DNA from: a virus
Strand: one strand, 5' to 3'
Virus record (IMG/VR): IMGVR_UViG_3300008111_001025
Span: 1 to 64,000 of that record
Length of the DNA: 64,000 nt
This document shows positions 36,562 to 43,866 of the stretch, in pieces (position 1 is the first letter of the stretch; each line of letters starts with the position of its first letter). Under the pieces are notes generated by a model, which saw only the letters and a list, made by a program, of their open reading frames with translations, made no database searches and was not told where the DNA came from. A program made the position numbers and the translations under genes.

Positions 36562-38775
36562 TTAACCTAATCCTCTCATAACATCACCGCTCATACCTCT
36601 AATGCCTTTAAGTTGTTTCTGTTGAATTTCTAACTGCTGACCTGCTGTTTGGGCAAGTTGTTCCATTGGCCCTTTAATTGAGCTTGCTACATCTTCAATT
36701 GGCTTTTTAATTTCGCTCATTGCAGATCTAAATGATTGCGTTAGTTCACTCATATCCATACCTTTTGCCGAAGCATTTGAAACCATTTGCCTAGAAGTAT
36801 TCTGCATAGTATTTAACATACCGTTAAGTGTTTGTACGTTATTTGCGGCTAATGTTTCCATAATTGGCGTTACATTGCTTGCAACATCATTTGATAATGT
36901 TCCTACATTAAATATGTCGCTTACTGCTTGTAAAGCGCCAAGAGCACTATTTCGCATAATGCTAGCAGTCTGTTCTGGTGTTTGCACAGATTCAATACCA
37001 TGCAATAACATGTTAGACTGTTTACCAAAATTTTCAAATAGTCTACCAGTTTTACCTAGTGACCCTGTTTCGCGTCCTGGGTCATTTTGAGTTCCCCTTC
37101 TGTCAGGCGGTATTGATCTTTCATTTACTGGTCCGTTTACTACTACGGTTCCTGTTGCATTTACGTTTACATTTTCCCATGTTAAACTCATTGCTTCTTT
37201 TATTTTAGATGCTAAATCTTCAATTAATTTTGTACGCTCACTTTCTGGCGACTCTTTAATTTGAGTAACTAATTTATTAATTTCTGCAGCAAGTTCTGGG
37301 TTATTAGCTTGGATAGCATTTCTAACTGCTGCACTTGAGTTAGCTACTACCGCTGCCATATCAGATCCACCTATTCCTAAAGTAGATCTAACAGTAGATA
37401 ATATATTGTCAACTTCATTTTTGACATTAAGTTGTGTTCTTAAGTAATTTGCAAAATCGTCTGCACTTTTTCCAAGAGTACTATATAGTCCGCTAATTTG
37501 TTTTTGTGCTTCTAACGCCATCCCACTTGCAATACCCTGCAATTTTAATAAGGCTTCAACAGCTGATCGACCTTCGTCTTCAACTTCTTTACCTGTCTTA
37601 GGATCTATTGTTTTAGGTCCTTTCATTATTTCTTCTTGCTTTTTCTTAACTCTATCTAAGAACTCAGCACCTGCTAGATCAACATTTTTTCCTTCAGCTT
37701 TAAACTGATCTTGAACTTGGCGAATGGCTTCTGCTAATCCAAAAGCTCCTTCACCAAATACTCTACTGTACAATTCTGTAATATTAGAATCAACTCTGCC
37801 GCCTAATTTAGCTAGTTCTCGCATAGTAGTTGACTGTTGTTCTGCTGCCGCAGTACTTAGAGCTGCTGCAAGGGCTGCTTCGCGCTCTGCATCTGTTCCA
37901 TTCTTTAAAACTCTTTCGTATTCTTCAAATGCTTTTACAGTTTTAGGCATCATAGCAACCAGCGGAGCAACATCTTTTCCTGGAAACTTTCTAATTACCA
38001 TATCTTCAAACAACTGCTGCATAGCAGGACCCATAGTTTTAAATAATTGAGAACCTTCAAGGAAAGATTTTCTTGATTTAGTATCTAACTCAGTTAGATA
38101 TGCTGCTACGTCACCCTGACGCATTTTTGCTTCTATCTCTTTTTGTAACTGTTGTGTTTGCTTACCAGTTAATTTAGATAGTTTGTCAAGATTTTTAGTG
38201 AACTCCATTGCAGATGCATTTCGTTCTTCTTCTGTTTGTTGTTGGCCTTTGCGTCTATAATTTTCTATAGCATCGTATTGTAAGAAACTTTCGTTAATAT
38301 CTTTAGTTGTTAGACCTAATCGCTGTAATTGTAGAGAAGTTTCAGTGGATTGGCCCTCTAATGTAAAAAAGAACTTGCGCTGCATGTCCAAGAATCTTGA
38401 AGCACCATCAGACACTCCTACTAGGCCATCGCCAAATGTTAAAAGGAAATCAGTATTGCTGCTTATCAGCGATGCCATTTCATCAAGTTTTAATCTAGCA
38501 CCTGCGGCAGATTCGTTCATCTTGCCAATACTCATACCAAAATCTACACCAAATCTTGAAAACCCTTGCAGTGTACCTAAGCCACCTTCAAGATATTTTA
38601 CAACTGAATTAAGTGCTCCTAGACCAGAAGTAAGATCAGATAATTGAGGATTAGTATCTAGTAGACCGCCAGCAAATCCTTTAAGACCCGCAGTAGCTTT
38701 GCGTACAGTGCCCGTAAACACATTACCTGCACCGGTAGCTACTTTATCTGAGACGGTTTTGTCATTTTCAGCCAA
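36562..38775 (-). CDS. Tape-measure protein candidate, 737 aa
   Basis: Start TTG at 38775 with AGGAG seven bases ahead (MAENDKTVSDKVATG). Long, almost wholly helical, Ala/Gln/Lys/Glu-rich, with repeated Leu-spaced heptads (for example 180-290 and 395-560) and Gly-rich hydrophobic helices near the N-terminus (ADLTSGLGAL-like, VKYLEGGLGTLQGF). No enzyme motif. Size, composition and position suggest the tail-length ruler; 737 residues at ~1.5 A each would give ~110 nm, near T4 tail length. It lies back to back with gene 26, which carries the chaperone-type frameshift. T4 gp29 is the known ruler; homology to gp29 is not visible by eye, so the call is inference. Confidence 0.6.
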   Translation of the reverse strand: MAENDKTVSDKVATGAGNVFTGTVRKATAGLKGFAGGLLDTNPQLSDLTSGLGALNSVVKYLEGGLGTLQGFSRFGVDFGMSIGKMNESAAGARLKLDEMASLISSNTDFLLTFGDGLVGVSDGASRFLDMQRKFFFTLEGQSTETSLQLQRLGLTTKDINESFLQYDAIENYRRKGQQQTEEERNASAMEFTKNLDKLSKLTGKQTQQLQKEIEAKMRQGDVAAYLTELDTKSRKSFLEGSQLFKTMGPAMQQLFEDMVIRKFPGKDVAPLVAMMPKTVKAFEEYERVLKNGTDAEREAALAAALSTAAAEQQSTTMRELAKLGGRVDSNITELYSRVFGEGAFGLAEAIRQVQDQFKAEGKNVDLAGAEFLDRVKKKQEEIMKGPKTIDPKTGKEVEDEGRSAVEALLKLQGIASGMALEAQKQISGLYSTLGKSADDFANYLRTQLNVKNEVDNILSTVRSTLGIGGSDMAAVVANSSAAVRNAIQANNPELAAEINKLVTQIKESPESERTKLIEDLASKIKEAMSLTWENVNVNATGTVVVNGPVNERSIPPDRRGTQNDPGRETGSLGKTGRLFENFGKQSNMLLHGIESVQTPEQTASIMRNSALGALQAVSDIFNVGTLSNDVASNVTPIMETLAANNVQTLNGMLNTMQNTSRQMVSNASAKGMDMSELTQSFRSAMSEIKKPIEDVASSIKGPMEQLAQTAGQQLEIQQKQLKGIRGMSGDVMRGLG

Positions 38776-38801
38776 TCTGCTTCTCCTGGTATTTTAGCAC
38801 T

Positions 38802-38809
38802 TATAAATA
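38802..38809 (+). promoter_or_regulatory. Late promoter motif TATAAATA for gene 26
   Basis: Exact T4 late consensus on the plus strand; start near 38815, 33-nt leader with TAGGAAA before the gene 26 ATG. It lies inside the region transcribed from the opposing motif at 38826-38833. Confidence 0.7.
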
Positions 38810-38825
38810 TGAATACGCTATTGTA

Positions 38826-38833
38826 TATTTATC
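38826..38833 (-). promoter_or_regulatory. Late promoter motif GATAAATA for the portal operon
   Basis: GATAAATA on the minus strand; start near 38820, ~45-nt leader with AGGAG before the TTG of the tape-measure candidate. It faces the plus-strand motif at 38802-38809 so the two starts overlap by about six bases. Confidence 0.7.
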
Positions 38834-38847
38834 TTTAGGAAAAACAC

Positions 38848-39684
38848 ATGGAAAACTATTCAAGTCCTCTTCAGAAGTATAAGAGGGAACCAAAATTGTT
38901 AATTGACTTACCCAGTAAGGGAAGTTTTTACCCTCGCAACGCACTAGAAAAGGCAACTGAACTTGAAGTGTACAGTATGACAGCCAGCGATGAAATGCGA
39001 TTAAAAACTCCTGATGCACTTTATACAGGCAATGCTGTTGTTAATACAATTCAACGTTGTATACCCGGTATCAAGGACGCATGGGCCATGCCTGTAATTG
39101 ATGTTGACTATGTGTTAGCTGCCATTAGATTGGCAACTTACGGTGAAAATATCACTATAAATTCAAAATGTCCTGAGTGTAGTAACGAAGATGCGTACGG
39201 TATTCCAATTCAATCTATACTTGATCACTACAATTCAGTTAACTTTATAAACGAATTTAGAATTAACAATTTTATTTTTAGAATACGTCCGTTAAACTAT
39301 AGAGAATTAACTGACATACAACAAAAAAGTTTTACTATTCAGCGACAACTTAATCAATACGTGTCACAAATAGACGACCAAGAAAAACAACAAGCTGAGG
39401 TTAATAGATTATTTGACGACATTAACTCTATTACTATCAACACTATACAAAAAGTTGTTGTTGAAATAACTACGCCTGACGGTGACAAAGAAATGCATCA
39501 TCAGTTTATAGTTGACTTTTTAGAAAACGGCGAAAAAGAGTATTTTGAAGAAACTAAAAAAGTTTACGAAACTAACTTAGAGAATTGGAACATTAAGCCT
39601 AGTAGTGTTGCGTGTAGTGCCTGTAGTCACGAATATAAAATATTACCAAACTTAGACTATTCAAGTTTTTTCGGTCGAGGCTAA
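38848..39684 (+). CDS. gp26: Baseplate hub/tail assembly protein gp26
   Basis: 278 aa. Resembles the T4 base-plate protein gp26 family of marine phages: YKREPKLLIDLPSKGSFYP near the N-terminus, EVYSMTASDEMRLKTPDAL, CIPGIKDAW, IRLATYGE, then FRIRPLNYRELTDIQQ. Two Cys pairs (C108/C111 in KCPECS and C256/C259 in ACSACS) look like one zinc site. In T4, gp26 is needed for hub assembly. The last codons contain the slippery T TTT TTC, so part of the product should continue in the -1 frame into the next ORF. Own late promoter upstream, divergent from the tape-measure candidate. Confidence 0.85.
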   Translation: MENYSSPLQKYKREPKLLIDLPSKGSFYPRNALEKATELEVYSMTASDEMRLKTPDALYTGNAVVNTIQRCIPGIKDAWAMPVIDVDYVLAAIRLATYGENITINSKCPECSNEDAYGIPIQSILDHYNSVNFINEFRINNFIFRIRPLNYRELTDIQQKSFTIQRQLNQYVSQIDDQEKQQAEVNRLFDDINSITINTIQKVVVEITTPDGDKEMHHQFIVDFLENGEKEYFEETKKVYETNLENWNIKPSSVACSACSHEYKILPNLDYSSFFGRG

Positions 39685-39719
39685 TTGAGACTCCGGACTC
39701 TGCATTACCTCAATTAGCC
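39666..39719 (+). promoter_or_regulatory. Programmed -1 ribosomal frameshift signal
   Basis: Slippery heptamer T TTT TTC at 39666-39672 in the gene 26 reading frame (X XXY YYZ form). Spacer GGTCGA (39673-39678). Perfect 11-bp stem GGCTAATTGAG (39679-39689) with CTCAATTAGCC (39709-39719), loop of 19 nt. The gene 26 stop lies inside the stem's 5' arm. The -1 frame is open through the region and continues for 73 codons. Every part of a canonical -1 site is present. Confidence 0.85.
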
Positions 39720-39905
39720 AAAGAATACGAAAACGAAATTAAACAACTCAAGCACAACATCTATAAAATTTGTTGGTTCATGCGAGGCGGAGTTGCATCA
39801 GATGTATTATTCACTGACACAGATATGGATGACTTAATGATTCTTCATACTGTAATTGAAGAAAATATAGAGACTGCTAAAAAGACAGGAATGCCGTTAA
39901 TCTAA
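39684..39905 (+). CDS. gp26 -1 frame extension (GT-type tail chaperone domain)
   Basis: 73 codons in the -1 frame relative to gene 26, open from within gene 26 to TAA at 39903-39905. The head of the frame has no ATG, GTG or TTG; the first ATG is internal (after KICWF). The sequence looks like real protein: SALPQLAKEYENEIKQLK, HNIYKICWFMRGGVASDV, then an acidic helical end and MPLI. If read by frameshifting, the fusion would be ~352 aa (275 from gene 26 plus 77). Small helical domains appended this way are the T part of lambda G/GT. An ATT start at 39684 is the alternative. It overlaps the convergent membrane-protein gene by 9 bases. Confidence 0.75.
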   Translation: METPDSALPQLAKEYENEIKQLKHNIYKICWFMRGGVASDVLFTDTDMDDLMILHTVIEENIETAKKTGMPLI

Positions 39906-40895
39906 TCCTGCAGCCCAATTTTTTCTTGTAGGTTCAGACTTCGGAGGCTCAGACTGAGAGCTGCTGCTACTTGGTGCAGAACTACTTGCAGCGGGCGCCG
40001 ATGCCGATGCAGTTGGAGCAGGTGCAGCAGGTGTAGGCTTAGCAGATGTATAGTCTTGCTTACTTTTCTCAACACCGGCTTTGTCTCTCGGAGACATACC
40101 CATAGCATACTTCAAGTCTTTTTGTACATCATCATCGAGAGACACATCAGGATTAAATTTTGAAGCTGTTGCAAACGCTAATGATATTGCTGGAGCATTC
40201 CAAGTATATTCTATTAATGCTTCTATTGTACTAGGTCTGTTAATTAACCACATTGCTCCATAACTTGCAGCCTCGCCTAATAGGTATGCAATTAATGCTC
40301 CTATTCCTAGTGTAGCAGATCCAGCAGCCAATGCGCCAGCAGTTCGTGCTGCCCGTATTCCATTAATAATTTTTGCAGCAATTACAGCTTGTGCTCCACT
40401 GGCTAAGATCGTTGCCGCTGCTGAACTTACCCAAGCACCATAAATTACTTTTGATCTTTCTTCATATTTTTTTACTGCTTCAGGACTTCCCATAGTACCA
40501 AAATTACCAGCCCTATAAGACTTATATAATTCAGTTTGTTCTGTAACATGTGTATCTACACTGCCAACAATTGAATACCCTGCGAAAAGAATTCCAAGAC
40601 CGCCAGCAGACAGTTTTAGATTACGATAAAAGCGATTCGTTGATTTTATTTTATCAAGTTTATCTTTTTCTGCTTTTTCAGCATCAGCTACCTTTTTATC
40701 AGCAGCCGCTTGAACTTTAGCATTTGCATCTTTAGCAGCGGTACGAGCTTGTCCAGGAGTACGATATGATCCTAGTTCTTTGCCAGACTCTGGATCAATT
40801 ACAACAAAAAGTTTGTTAGGCGGATTTCCACGAGGTACTACATCGTACTCTTCATTTAGTTGATCTTTAGCACTTACAACATCATAAACTCGCAT
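39897..40895 (-). CDS. Putative membrane-associated protein, 332 aa
   Basis: I take the ATG at 40895 (MRVYDVVSAKDQLNEEYDVV), which has AAGGAT 13 bases ahead and a late motif before it; an earlier in-frame ATG lies upstream of the promoter. Order: short N-terminal domain, charged coiled coil at ~70-105 (KVQAAADKKVADAEKAEKDK), then three hydrophobic stretches (near 115-135, 165-190, 200-225) rich in Ala/Gly/Ile, a helical section, and an Ala/Pro/Ser low-complexity tail of ~60 residues. No family recognised. Expressed late by its promoter. It may be a membrane-active virion or lysis-stage protein; undetermined. Confidence 0.7.
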   Translation of the reverse strand: MRVYDVVSAKDQLNEEYDVVPRGNPPNKLFVVIDPESGKELGSYRTPGQARTAAKDANAKVQAAADKKVADAEKAEKDKLDKIKSTNRFYRNLKLSAGGLGILFAGYSIVGSVDTHVTEQTELYKSYRAGNFGTMGSPEAVKKYEERSKVIYGAWVSSAAATILASGAQAVIAAKIINGIRAARTAGALAAGSATLGIGALIAYLLGEAASYGAMWLINRPSTIEALIEYTWNAPAISLAFATASKFNPDVSLDDDVQKDLKYAMGMSPRDKAGVEKSKQDYTSAKPTPAAPAPTASASAPAASSSAPSSSSSQSEPPKSEPTRKNWAAGLD

Positions 40896-40921
40896 AATCG
40901 TGGTAATCCTTAGTGATAATG

Positions 40922-40929
40922 TATTTATT
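40922..40929 (-). promoter_or_regulatory. Late promoter motif AATAAATA
   Basis: AATAAATA on the minus strand; start near 40916, leader of ~20 nt containing AAGGAT for the membrane-protein gene at 39897-40895. Confidence 0.6.
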
Positions 40930-40934
40930 AAGAG

Positions 40935-40961
40935 TAATGAGCTAACGCTCATTAAGTTTTT
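40935..40961 (+). terminator. Terminator-like hairpin (plus strand)
   Basis: Perfect 8-bp stem TAATGAGC/GCTCATTA with TAAC loop, then AG and five T on the plus strand. No T-run on the minus side. It could stop plus-strand reading from gene 26 before the 41-kb interval. Confidence 0.55.
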
Positions 40962-41225
40962 CGCTATCGCTCAAACTAACTTGTTTTCTTTAAATTAAAG
41001 AAGTAATTTAGTATGATACATTGCGCTATTACGAAGTGATAGCGTTTAAATTTCATGTAGATTGTTTTAGTCAGACGGAACCTACTACGGGTTCCATCTA
41101 ATCTCAAAAAGCTAACTTCATGTGAGTTGTAGTAGCCGAGACTTGGAAATAGGTATTTTAGCTGCTACTCAACGGGCTCTAACCTTTCCCGTACCTACGT
41201 CGACATATAGTATTGCTACTATTAC

Positions 41226-41257
41226 CCTCTGCTTCGTTCCTAGTGCAAGAGGTTTTT
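41226..41257 (+). terminator. Terminator-like hairpin (plus strand)
   Basis: CCTCTGC paired with GCAAGAGG (one bulged A), 12-nt loop, then TTTTT on the plus strand. With no plus-strand gene upstream since 39905, it may mark the 3' end of a plus-strand non-coding RNA. Confidence 0.5.
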
Positions 41258-41433
41258 ATGAGTAATGCGCAGTTTTTCGATCGCCAACAGACAACCTATA
41301 TCAACCAGTGAGCCCAATTTGTTTGATGGCTTCCTCCCTCTGGGGAGTCGATCAATATGTTACGTGTGCTCCTATCACAGATGCTTTTTCCACAGCGGTA
41401 TTACAAACTGGCCCGCTAACCTTAAGTGTTGGA

Positions 41434-41865
41434 TTATTTTGCCTTGCGCTCTTGTAGAGCTTGCCTAAGTGATACAGAACCGCCTACTCTTACATTAATG
41501 ATACCGTTATAGTAATCATCTGTCTCAAGTACACAGCGGTCAAATTGTTCTTTAGCCTCTAAGTATGATAGTTCTGATCTTGATTTACAGTAGTAAATTA
41601 TTTCTCTTGTGAATTGTTCCGGGCCTAATGATGCGACATCTGCTTGTAAGCTCTCTGAAGAGCCCCAATAATCTCGCCAATCACTTTCTACAGTGGTTTT
41701 GCGCTTGCGTTTTTTGCCTTTGAGTGGTGGTTTAGTGCGTTTAAACTGTGCTAGTTTTTTGCCTATATATTTGCGCCCGGTAGTTAGATTCGTTATCAAA
41801 TAAACAAAGCCAATAATGTCTTCGGGTATTTCATCGACGATGATTCCTTGATAAGTCCACTGCAT
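41434..41865 (-). CDS. GIY-YIG nuclease-fold protein, SegE-like
   Basis: 143 aa. The N-terminal domain shows the GIY-YIG pattern GFVYLITNLTTGRKYIGKK (VYL at 21-23, YIG at 33-35), a basic loop, then RDYWGSSESLQADV and a later Glu in LSYLEAKEQFD, the expected order of motifs. Proteins like T4 Seg endonucleases have this fold, but this one is short and lacks a clear DNA-binding tail. It follows the 74-aa gene by four bases. It could be a DNA-repair or homing-derived nuclease; activity unproven. Confidence 0.72.
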   Translation of the reverse strand: MQWTYQGIIVDEIPEDIIGFVYLITNLTTGRKYIGKKLAQFKRTKPPLKGKKRKRKTTVESDWRDYWGSSESLQADVASLGPEQFTREIIYYCKSRSELSYLEAKEQFDRCVLETDDYYNGIINVRVGGSVSLRQALQERKAK

Positions 41866-41868
41866 GAA

Positions 41869-42093
41869 CTAGTTATCGGAGTCTGCGTCGTCTGCCTCTT
41901 CGTTTTGGTTAGGATATTTTTGTTTGTGCCTAGTATGTATTTCGTCCATACGTAACTTTGATAAGCGTCGAATTTCTCTAAGCCATTTTCGACTTGCTTT
42001 GTGTGTCCGTACAGAATTGCGCTGTTCAAAAGCCTCGTTTGCCTTAAAATATTTTAAGTATGCCTGTGTTAGTTGATCGTGGGTGTCGTCCAT
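41869..42093 (-). CDS. Small conserved hypothetical, 74 aa
   Basis: Highly charged helical protein (HDQLTQAYLKYFKANEAFEQ, RKWLREIRRLSKLRMDEI) with an acidic end (EEADDADSDN). Its ATG overlaps the gene 46 stop (TAATG), so it is the next cistron of the 47-46 operon. No family recognised; may be a partner of the recombination nuclease. Confidence 0.6.
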   Translation of the reverse strand: MDDTHDQLTQAYLKYFKANEAFEQRNSVRTHKASRKWLREIRRLSKLRMDEIHTRHKQKYPNQNEEADDADSDN

Positions 42094-43865
42094 TACTCTA
42101 CAATATCGATGTCATTTGCAAAGCTAGTAAATCCATTTTCTTTAATAACTTTAAGAATATGATTTACACGACCAATAAGTTCGTCTTTGTGAGAAATTAA
42201 AAATATATTTTTGTCTCGTTCTCGTCCAATCTTTTTAAGAACGCTTAAACTATTTTCAACTCCTGCTGTATCCATACCGCTGTCAATTAGCTCGTCGATG
42301 AACAATAAGTTAATGTTTTGGTATAAACTTTCCCATACATCACGAAATGCAAAGCTCAATCCTAATATAAGTCTGTTTCGCTCGCCTCTGCTTAGGTTGT
42401 CAAAATCTAGATCCTGACCAAGCTGAGTAATTTGTACGTTTAGATCGTTTTGAAACTCTACTTGATGTGGTAACCCTAGCTTATCAAGATAATATGTAAG
42501 TCTATTGTTTAGGTACGCTAAGTTTTGATCAATAATCTTTTTACGAATAAAACTATCTTTGTTTGTTAACAATTTAAGTAAAAACTCTTGATGTTCTTTA
42601 AGATTATTAAGATCGTTAACAACAGACCAGTCGATAGATTGCAGTGCTGTCTGTGTTAGGTCATCAATCTGTGCTTGATACGGATCTTCTTCTGCTTGTT
42701 TATTTGTTAATGCTGTACGAAGATTATCTACGTTACCTCGGTGAGCGTATGCTTCTTTAGCAGTTTCATAATAAGTATTAGGGCGTCCATTAATGTCGCC
42801 TATGGTACTAAGTCCAAGCATAACAACTTCTAACTTACCTGCAACTTCTAATTTATAAGCGTCTGCGTCTTTAAATTCTTTTAATTTTTTTGCAAGAATT
42901 TCTTCTTTTTTATCGTCATGTAAGGGTTGTCCGCAGGTATAACACAGCGCATCTTCTAAATTTGCGATGTCTTTTTCAACCTTTTTTACAGTTTTATCAG
43001 CTTGCATTAGAGCACTCTCTAGTGTGCTTTTCTCTTTGTTTAAGGCGGTTATTTTATTGTTTAGCTCAGACCAATTAGCAAGTTTTTCATGTAGATCTAG
43101 TTCGGCATCGATGTCAAGATGCTCTAATTCCTGTATTGCTTCTTGCAATTTTGTAACATCTTGAGTCTTTTTTGCCTGCCAAGCACGTTGAGTCTTGCCT
43201 AAATTTTCAATAGCAACATTGATTTTTTCGTTTGCGGCCTGTACAGCATTAATTTTTGCTGTTTCTTCTATAATAGCATCTTTAGTAGCACGTACTTGTT
43301 CCTTAAGAACTTCTGCCTTTACTGAAAGTAAAGTAATACCTAGCAGTTGTTCAATAATATCTCTCTGTTCATTCTGCTTCATGCTTAAGAATGGTTCAGA
43401 GTAAGTGTTTAACGCAACAATATGCTTAAACATATCGTGGCTCATACCTAGTAAATTGCTAATGTAGTTCTGTGTTTCTCTACTGTCGCCCTGACTTTCG
43501 TCAACTGATTCTTGTTCTTGGTCGTTAACATAGAACTTGAGTATGTTAGGAGAACGCCCTCTCTCTATGCGATAATCCTGCCCGTCTTTTTCAAAATGCA
43601 GTGTAACCAACATGCCCTTACTATTGGTCTTATTAATTAAATTATTTCTTTTAATGTTAGTTAACGCTGTACCATAGAGAGCATAGCTTAGTGCATTAAT
43701 AATAGTAGTCTTGCCAGTACCATTGCGACTTCCGCTGTCGTCACCGCCTTGATCTAAGTTTTCGCCTAGTACTAGTGTTAGCTGTTCTTTATTAAAATCT
43801 ACAGCTTGGGTCTGATTACCCACACTCATAAAATTCTTTACAGTTAAATCTTTAATTTTTAGCAT
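42093..43865 (-). CDS. gp46: Recombination endonuclease subunit gp46 (Rad50-like)
   Basis: 590 aa (T4 560). Walker A GSRNGTGKTT at 45-54, long coiled coil with the zinc hook CYTCGQPL near 306, signature LSRGERNRL near 487, and Walker B LLFIDELIDSG near 519. SMC/Rad50 ATPase that works with gp47 to process DNA ends for recombination-dependent replication and host DNA breakdown. Follows gene 47 by one base. Confidence 0.96.
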   Translation of the reverse strand: MLKIKDLTVKNFMSVGNQTQAVDFNKEQLTLVLGENLDQGGDDSGSRNGTGKTTIINALSYALYGTALTNIKRNNLINKTNSKGMLVTLHFEKDGQDYRIERGRSPNILKFYVNDQEQESVDESQGDSRETQNYISNLLGMSHDMFKHIVALNTYSEPFLSMKQNEQRDIIEQLLGITLLSVKAEVLKEQVRATKDAIIEETAKINAVQAANEKINVAIENLGKTQRAWQAKKTQDVTKLQEAIQELEHLDIDAELDLHEKLANWSELNNKITALNKEKSTLESALMQADKTVKKVEKDIANLEDALCYTCGQPLHDDKKEEILAKKLKEFKDADAYKLEVAGKLEVVMLGLSTIGDINGRPNTYYETAKEAYAHRGNVDNLRTALTNKQAEEDPYQAQIDDLTQTALQSIDWSVVNDLNNLKEHQEFLLKLLTNKDSFIRKKIIDQNLAYLNNRLTYYLDKLGLPHQVEFQNDLNVQITQLGQDLDFDNLSRGERNRLILGLSFAFRDVWESLYQNINLLFIDELIDSGMDTAGVENSLSVLKKIGRERDKNIFLISHKDELIGRVNHILKVIKENGFTSFANDIDIVE

Positions 43866-43866
43866 A

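Larger units (their letters stand above)
40896..41433. other. 538-bp non-coding interval rich in hairpins; candidate structured RNA
   Basis: No convincing ORF on either strand in an otherwise gap-free region. Hairpins by eye: 40935-40954 (TAATGAGC/GCTCATTA), 41024-41044 (CGCTAT/ATAGCG), 41073-41099 (AGACGGAACC/GGTTCCATCT), 41129-41168 (GTAGTAGC/GCTGCTAC), 41172-41192 (ACGGG/CCCGT), 41207-41222 (ATAGTA/TACTAT), 41226-41252 (CCTCTGC/GCAAGAGG), 41334-41347 (CTCCC/GGGAG), 41394-41417 (AGCGG/CCGCT). G.U-type pairs and two T-run ends favour a plus-strand RNA; one hairpin favours minus. I do not recognise tRNA, tmRNA, RNase P RNA or a group I intron core. Confidence 0.6.

Noticed and set aside
39684-39686. 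ATT as an independent start codon for the small ORF after gene 26
   Set aside because: ATT starts are very rare and no ribosome site is properly placed; the slippery heptamer plus stem explains expression better. Kept as the alternative.
40960-41430. tmRNA, RNase P RNA or group I intron in the hairpin-rich interval
   Set aside because: No T-loop/acceptor, no CR-I/CR-V type motifs and no convincing P3-P7 core. A weak ACTCAACGGG resemblance to a P7/P3 strand could not be extended.
41265-41468. 67-codon plus-strand ORF in the non-coding interval
   Set aside because: Runs antisense into the GIY-YIG gene, has no ribosome site, Cys/Trp-rich random composition.
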